Assembly (NCBI GenBank): GCA_025350445.1 | Contig: JANXXV010000094.1 | Coordinates: 1-10,425, forward strand | Direction of reading: 5' to 3' | Length of the DNA: 10,425 nucleotides | Source: Bryobacteraceae bacterium | GTDB lineage: Bacteria; Acidobacteriota; Terriglobia; Bryobacterales; Bryobacteraceae | Shown: positions 7,779-10,425 of the stretch, piece by piece | Position numbering within the stretch: the stretch's first letter is position 1 | How the letters are laid out: each line of letters opens with the position of its first letter | Notes under the pieces: model-generated | Told to the model about the DNA's origin: nothing | What the model saw: only the letters and a program-made list of their open reading frames with translations | Databases searched by the model: none | Translations under genes and position numbers: made by a program

Positions 7779-8239
7779 AGATGCCACTCTTTCATGTGTA
7801 CCGCCCCGGCCCGCTTGTAGAAATTGATCGCCAGCTCGTTCCAGTCCAGCACTGACCACTCCATGCGGCCGCATCCCCGGCGTTTGGCTTCCTCTCGTAC
7901 CTCGTTGAAAAGCGCCAGCCCCACTTTGCGGCTGCGGTATTGCGGCAAGACGAACAGGTCTTCGAGGTAAAGTGTCGGGAGAGCCAGAAAGCTGGAGTAG
8001 GTTTCAAAGGCAAACGCGTAGCCCGCGGATGCTCCATCCACCTGGGCGATCCAGGCGTCGAACCGCTGGTTCATGTCGGTTACCAGACGCTGCCTGGCCT
8101 CCGCCGGCGGGCGGGGCAAGCTCTCGTAATCGGCTAACGCATCCACCAATTCGAGGATCGCCTCAGCGTCGGCCGCGTTGGCGCGCCGGACACTCGGGGG
8201 GGCACTCGGGACAAGAGGCGGGGCGTCCTGTTCGGGCAT
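7760..8239 (-). CDS. GNAT acetyltransferase, spermidine/spermine (diamine) N-acetyltransferase-like
   Basis: A 159-residue single-domain GNAT protein. Recognisable parts are VRRANAADAEAILELVDAL at 17-35, TLYLEDLFVLPQYRSRKVG at 89-107 (strand beta4 and the acetyl-CoA pyrophosphate loop), and LDWNELAINFYKRAGA at 131-146. The last closely resembles human SSAT (WNEPSINFYKRRGA), where the Tyr acts as general acid; here it is Tyr141. The acetyl-CoA loop usually reads R-x-x-G-x-G; here Lys105 stands at the first Gly (RSRKVG), an unusual change. Members acetylate polyamines, thialysine or other small amines with acetyl-CoA in the cytoplasm; the exact amine is unknown. ATG at 8239 is chosen because homology begins just after it; the open frame reaches 8404, but that part only shadows the divergent gene. 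No Shine-Dalgarno is seen. It stands alone between convergent and divergent neighbours. Confidence 0.88.
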   Translation of the reverse strand: MPEQDAPPLVPSAPPSVRRANAADAEAILELVDALADYESLPRPPAEARQRLVTDMNQRFDAWIAQVDGASAGYAFAFETYSSFLALPTLYLEDLFVLPQYRSRKVGLALFNEVREEAKRRGCGRMEWSVLDWNELAINFYKRAGAVHMKEWHLYRIVL

Positions 8240-8258
8240 CTTGGTACGATAACATGCA
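8240..8258. promoter_or_regulatory. 19-bp divergent gap with possible back-to-back extended -10 promoters
   Basis: The acetyltransferase and the kinase/nuclease-like gene start 19 bp apart. On the plus strand TGG-TACGAT (8242-8250) reads as an extended -10 box ending 8 nt before ATG 8259. On the minus strand TGT-TATCGT (8254-8246) does the same, ending 6 nt before ATG 8239. Each hexamer matches 4 of 6 consensus bases. Start sites 6-8 nt downstream would give leaderless or near-leaderless mRNAs, in keeping with the lack of a Shine-Dalgarno for either gene. This is a prediction from sequence only. Confidence 0.35.
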
Positions 8259-9218
8259 ATGGCATTGATCACTCTTTCCGGCGCGCCGGGGTGCCGGACG
8301 GAAGAGATCGCTCGGATCTGCGCACAACGTTTACGGTTCGAACTCATTACCGAAAGCCGGCTGCGCGCCATGATGGACGCCGAGTTTGGGGCTTCCTTTC
8401 CCATTCCGGACCGCGCCTACCGGCATGTCGTCGCTTCCATGCTTGCACGCCTTGCAGTGGACCACCACGTGGTCGCCGCGGCACATGGTTCGGAGGTTCT
8501 ATTCAAACATCTTCCCGGCGCATTGCGCGTGCAGATTGCGGCTCCCGAATCCCGCCGGGCCGGTTCACTGATGATTGACTTCCAGATTGAACGGCTGGCG
8601 GCGCTTGAGTTGTTGCACAAACTCGAAGACGACGAGAAGTCCGACCGCAAGCGGAAGTTCGGACGGTCCGTCCCGCGGCTATCGGATTTCGACATCAGCT
8701 TGAATGAAGAGTTCCTGGATTGCGAACAGACGGCATCCATCATTGAGAGTGTGGCCGCTTCCATGGGGCTTGTCGAGCAGGGCTTGTTGCCCGCCGGCGC
8801 CGAAGCGCAGCTGCAGTTTCAACTGCGTCTCCAACTGGCGCGTTACGGAATAGTGCCACCGGGGAGAATGAGCATCAAGCGCGCCGCCTTCATGCATCCC
8901 AGTGAAGAAATCTTTGCCAATCTGCTCGATTTCTACCGCATCGCCTGGGAGTATGAGCCGCGCAGCTTTCCGGTGCAATGGGGCAAGGACGGCAAGCCGC
9001 TTGAAAGCTTCACGCCCGATTTCTACTTACCCGAAGTGGATCTCTACGTCGAGTTAACCACAATGAAACAGGCCCATGTGACAAAGAAAAACCGCAAAGT
9101 GAAACTGTTGCGAACCATCTACCCGCACATCAACATTCAGGTGTTCTACCAGAAAGATTTTCAGAATCTCATCTTTAAGTACGGTCTTGGCGACCGGACC
9201 GCTCAGGCCCAGTCATGA
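8259..9218 (+). CDS. Cytidylate-kinase-like domain fused to a PD-(D/E)xK-nuclease-like domain
   Basis: A 319-residue two-part protein. Residues 1-170 follow the cytidylate-kinase-like family layout: ITLSGAPGCRTEEIARICAQ at 4-23 at the P-loop, HHVVAAAHGSEVLFKHLP at 69-86, VQIAAPESRRAGSLM at 91-105, a charged helix at 107-135 and a C-terminal helix. The P-loop lacks the usual Lys (GAPGCRTE), and the GRGG-type loop reads AHGS, so kinase activity is doubtful. Residues about 205-312 resemble a small endonuclease-like fold: Glu216/Glu217 in a helix, FTPDFYLPE at 251-259 with Asp254, then LYVELTTMK with Glu265. A typical core is PD...ExK; here the Lys position is Thr267, with Lys270 close by. The stop overlaps a small ORF by ATGA, and hpt follows. 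I do not know a described function for this fusion; an RNA/DNA-end or nucleotide-sensing role is only a guess. Confidence 0.8.
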   Translation: MALITLSGAPGCRTEEIARICAQRLRFELITESRLRAMMDAEFGASFPIPDRAYRHVVASMLARLAVDHHVVAAAHGSEVLFKHLPGALRVQIAAPESRRAGSLMIDFQIERLAALELLHKLEDDEKSDRKRKFGRSVPRLSDFDISLNEEFLDCEQTASIIESVAASMGLVEQGLLPAGAEAQLQFQLRLQLARYGIVPPGRMSIKRAAFMHPSEEIFANLLDFYRIAWEYEPRSFPVQWGKDGKPLESFTPDFYLPEVDLYVELTTMKQAHVTKKNRKVKLLRTIYPHINIQVFYQKDFQNLIFKYGLGDRTAQAQS

Positions 9219-9319
9219 AGCAACCGGTACGCCGGCTGTTCTTCTCACGCCTCGCGCGCCGGAAGGAAGCGGTGCTCAATTGCGGGAACAGTTGTTTCAT
9301 GGCGGGCGTTAAAGTATGA
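9215..9319 (+). CDS. Possible small ORF (34 residues) coupled to both neighbours
   Basis: ATG at 9215 overlaps the stop of the kinase/nuclease-like gene (ATGA), and its own TGA at 9317-9319 overlaps the hpt start (ATGA). It encodes a basic 34-residue peptide starting MKQPVRRLFFSRLARRKEA, with two Cys in NCGNSC. It would fill the otherwise empty 97-bp gap and link hpt translation to the gene before it. I recognise no family. An ORF this short can arise by chance in GC-rich DNA; the double ATGA is what makes it worth listing. It may act only as a leader peptide for hpt, whose own Shine-Dalgarno is poor. Confidence 0.35.
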   Translation: MKQPVRRLFFSRLARRKEAVLNCGNSCFMAGVKV

Positions 9320-9861
9320 GTAAAATGATCCCGCCGCATATTGATCGCGTGCTGTTTACCGAAGAGCAGATTCGGGAACGCGTGAAAGCGGTGGCGGAAG
9401 AGATTACGGAGAAATATCGCGGCCGGGAATTGAAGCTGATCGGCGTGCTGAAGGGTTCCGTGTTTTTCCTGACCGCGCTGGCCAGGGAAATCGGTCTGCC
9501 GGTGAAAATCGACTTTCTGGCAATTTCCAGCTTCGGAAATCAGAAGTCGGCGCCGGGCCTGGTGCGCATTGCGAAAGATCTGGACGACAGCATTGAGGGC
9601 GAAGACGTGCTGTTGATTGAGGATATCGTCGATACGGGATTCACCACGCGCTACCTGTTGCAAAACCTGGCAGGACGGGGGCCGAATTCGCTTTCGATCT
9701 GCACGCTGCTGGACCGGACGACGCGGCGCATCGTACAGGTGCCGGTGGAGTTCCGTTGCTTTGAGATCGACGATCGGTTCGTGGTCGGCTTCGGGCTGGA
9801 TGACCGGCAGCTCTACCGCAATCTGGAATATTTGGCGGTAATGAAACCAGACGGGAAGTAA
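9316..9861 (+). CDS. hpt: Hypoxanthine phosphoribosyltransferase
   Basis: A cytoplasmic purine salvage enzyme that joins hypoxanthine (often guanine too) to PRPP, giving IMP (GMP) and pyrophosphate. Its 181 residues are the normal bacterial length. Visible motifs: LIGVLKGSVFFLTAL at 41-55 (pyrophosphate loop), SSFGNQKSAPG at 71-81 (flexible loop), LLIEDIVDTG at 99-108 (PRPP-binding signature with Glu102-Asp103), and DDRFVVGFGLDDRQLYRNL at 152-170 (purine-binding Phe155 and Asp162). The Lys that normally contacts the purine O6 (LLDK) is Arg134 here (LLDRTTRR), a conservative but uncommon change. ATG at 9316 is preferred for family length; a second ATG at 9325 is possible. No strong Shine-Dalgarno is seen, which fits coupling to the small ORF upstream. 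In many bacteria hpt sits between tilS and ftsH; that order is not seen here. Confidence 0.95.
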   Translation: MSKMIPPHIDRVLFTEEQIRERVKAVAEEITEKYRGRELKLIGVLKGSVFFLTALAREIGLPVKIDFLAISSFGNQKSAPGLVRIAKDLDDSIEGEDVLLIEDIVDTGFTTRYLLQNLAGRGPNSLSICTLLDRTTRRIVQVPVEFRCFEIDDRFVVGFGLDDRQLYRNLEYLAVMKPDGK

Positions 9862-9878
9862 GGGCGTATCCTAGATAG

Positions 9879-10355
9879 TTGGACCAAGAAAAGCCGGACA
9901 CTGAGAAGTTAGACTACGCAACGAGTATCGACGAACGCTACTCCGCGCTGCTGGCGGCGGCGCGTCCCAGCGTAATCGGCAGCCCCGAGGAACACGAGCG
10001 CCTGTTGAATGAGGCGGAAGAGCTGGTGGAGAAAGGCAACATCCTTGCTCCGGAAGAAGTAAAGCTGCTGTCTCTTCTGGTCTTTCTAATCGAAGCTTAT
10101 GAAGCGGGTCTTGAGGAAGACGAAGGCCATGATGAAGACCATGACGAGCCCTCCCTCACGGTGAACCCTCCGGAACCCTACGAAACGCTGCAACGGTTGC
10201 TGCGCGCCCGGCAATTGGAACTATCCGATGTGGAGCATGTGTTCGGGAACGGCCATCTCGCCCGCGAAGTTCTCACGGGCCAGAGGGCAATTTCGAGAGG
10301 CCAGGCTAGAGAGTTGGCCAAATTCTTCCAGGTTCCGGCGAAGCTGTTTTACTAG
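9879..10355 (+). CDS. HigA-like HTH (XRE-type) protein, orphan antitoxin or regulator
   Basis: A 158-residue protein with a helical N-terminal part (about 11-77, including LAPEEVKLLSLLVFLIEAYE at 56-75), a very acidic linker (79-90, EEDEGHDEDHDE), and a C-terminal helix-turn-helix at about 101-158 (LRARQLELSDVEHVFGNG, REVLTGQRAISRGQARELA, FFQVPAKLF). This is the HigA antitoxin arrangement. No HigB-type toxin ORF lies beside it: hpt ends 17 bp upstream and only 70 bp follow before the edge. It is therefore an orphan regulator or its toxin lies beyond the window. The start is taken as TTG at 9879, because an in-frame TAG lies immediately before it and the next possible starts fall inside the first domain. 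AGGG at 9861-9864 is 14 nt away, too far for a good Shine-Dalgarno. It probably shares a transcript with hpt. Confidence 0.78.
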   Translation: MDQEKPDTEKLDYATSIDERYSALLAAARPSVIGSPEEHERLLNEAEELVEKGNILAPEEVKLLSLLVFLIEAYEAGLEEDEGHDEDHDEPSLTVNPPEPYETLQRLLRARQLELSDVEHVFGNGHLAREVLTGQRAISRGQARELAKFFQVPAKLFY

Positions 10356-10394
10356 TGTGCTATCCCGGCTAATTCTTTACAACATGCTACTGGT

Positions 10395-10419
10395 CATAAG
10401 GTGGGGCAGACACCTTGTG
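10395..10419. repeat. Hairpin-forming inverted repeat, possible REP-like element
   Basis: CATAAGGTG (10395-10403) and CACCTTGTG (10411-10419) pair over 9 bp with one T-G wobble, around the 7-nt loop GGGCAGA. It lies 40 bp after the HigA-like stop. No T-run follows, so it is not a classical intrinsic terminator. The small size and the AGGTG/CACCT core recall extragenic palindromes found dispersed in some bacterial genomes, but only one copy is seen here and the window ends 6 bp later. Confidence 0.5.
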
Positions 10420-10425
10420 TGCGCG

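Noticed and set aside
8240..8404. 55-residue N-terminal extension of the GNAT protein
   Set aside because: It would run antisense to the divergent gene's start and has no GNAT features; the fold begins just after Met at 8239.
9235..9292. CTGTTC...GAACAG inverted repeat between the fusion gene and hpt
   Set aside because: Arms of only 6 bp about 50 bp apart with no extension are expected by chance.

Overview
The window is GC-rich bacterial chromosome, packed with genes that mostly overlap or nearly touch. Acyl-CoA catabolism genes, a penicillin-amidase-like enzyme and many short-spaced divergent starts would fit a soil Acidobacteriota of the Solibacter/Bryobacter kind. That placement is inference from gene style, with no rRNA or other marker to confirm it.

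Region 1 (1-5779, minus strand) is one tightly coupled operon, read from 5779 down to 1. It encodes an acyl-CoA carboxylase beta subunit, a large AtuA-type (DUF1446) protein, a small protein matching the AtuA C-terminal domain, a crotonase-family enoyl-CoA hydratase/isomerase, and a secreted Ntn-hydrolase of the penicillin amidase family that runs off the left edge. Successive genes overlap by 4, 4, 29 and 1 nt. The first four resemble the leucine/isovalerate (Liu) and acyclic terpene (Atu) pathways, in which a branched enoyl-CoA is carboxylated and then hydrated. No biotin carboxylase/biotin carrier subunit is in the window. The carboxylase and the crotonase each carry a single-base deletion, so neither is read through as it stands. 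These are either assembly errors or real decay.

Region 2 (5818-7778, plus strand) is divergent from the operon across only 38 bp. It holds an AI-2E family membrane protein and, overlapping it by 4 nt, a HupE/UreJ-like exported membrane protein that has lost most of the family's histidines.

Region 3 (7760-8239, minus strand) is a SSAT-like GNAT acetyltransferase. It converges on the HupE-like gene with a 19 bp overlap and is divergent from region 4 across only 19 bp.

Region 4 (8259-10355, plus strand) begins with a two-domain protein: a degenerate cytidylate-kinase-like P-loop domain followed by a PD-(D/E)xK-nuclease-like domain. Next come a possible 34-residue small ORF joined by ATGA overlaps on both sides, hypoxanthine phosphoribosyltransferase (hpt), and an orphan HigA-like HTH protein with a very acidic linker. 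A strong hairpin, possibly a REP-like element, lies just before the right edge. No tRNA, rRNA, CRISPR array or transposase was seen.
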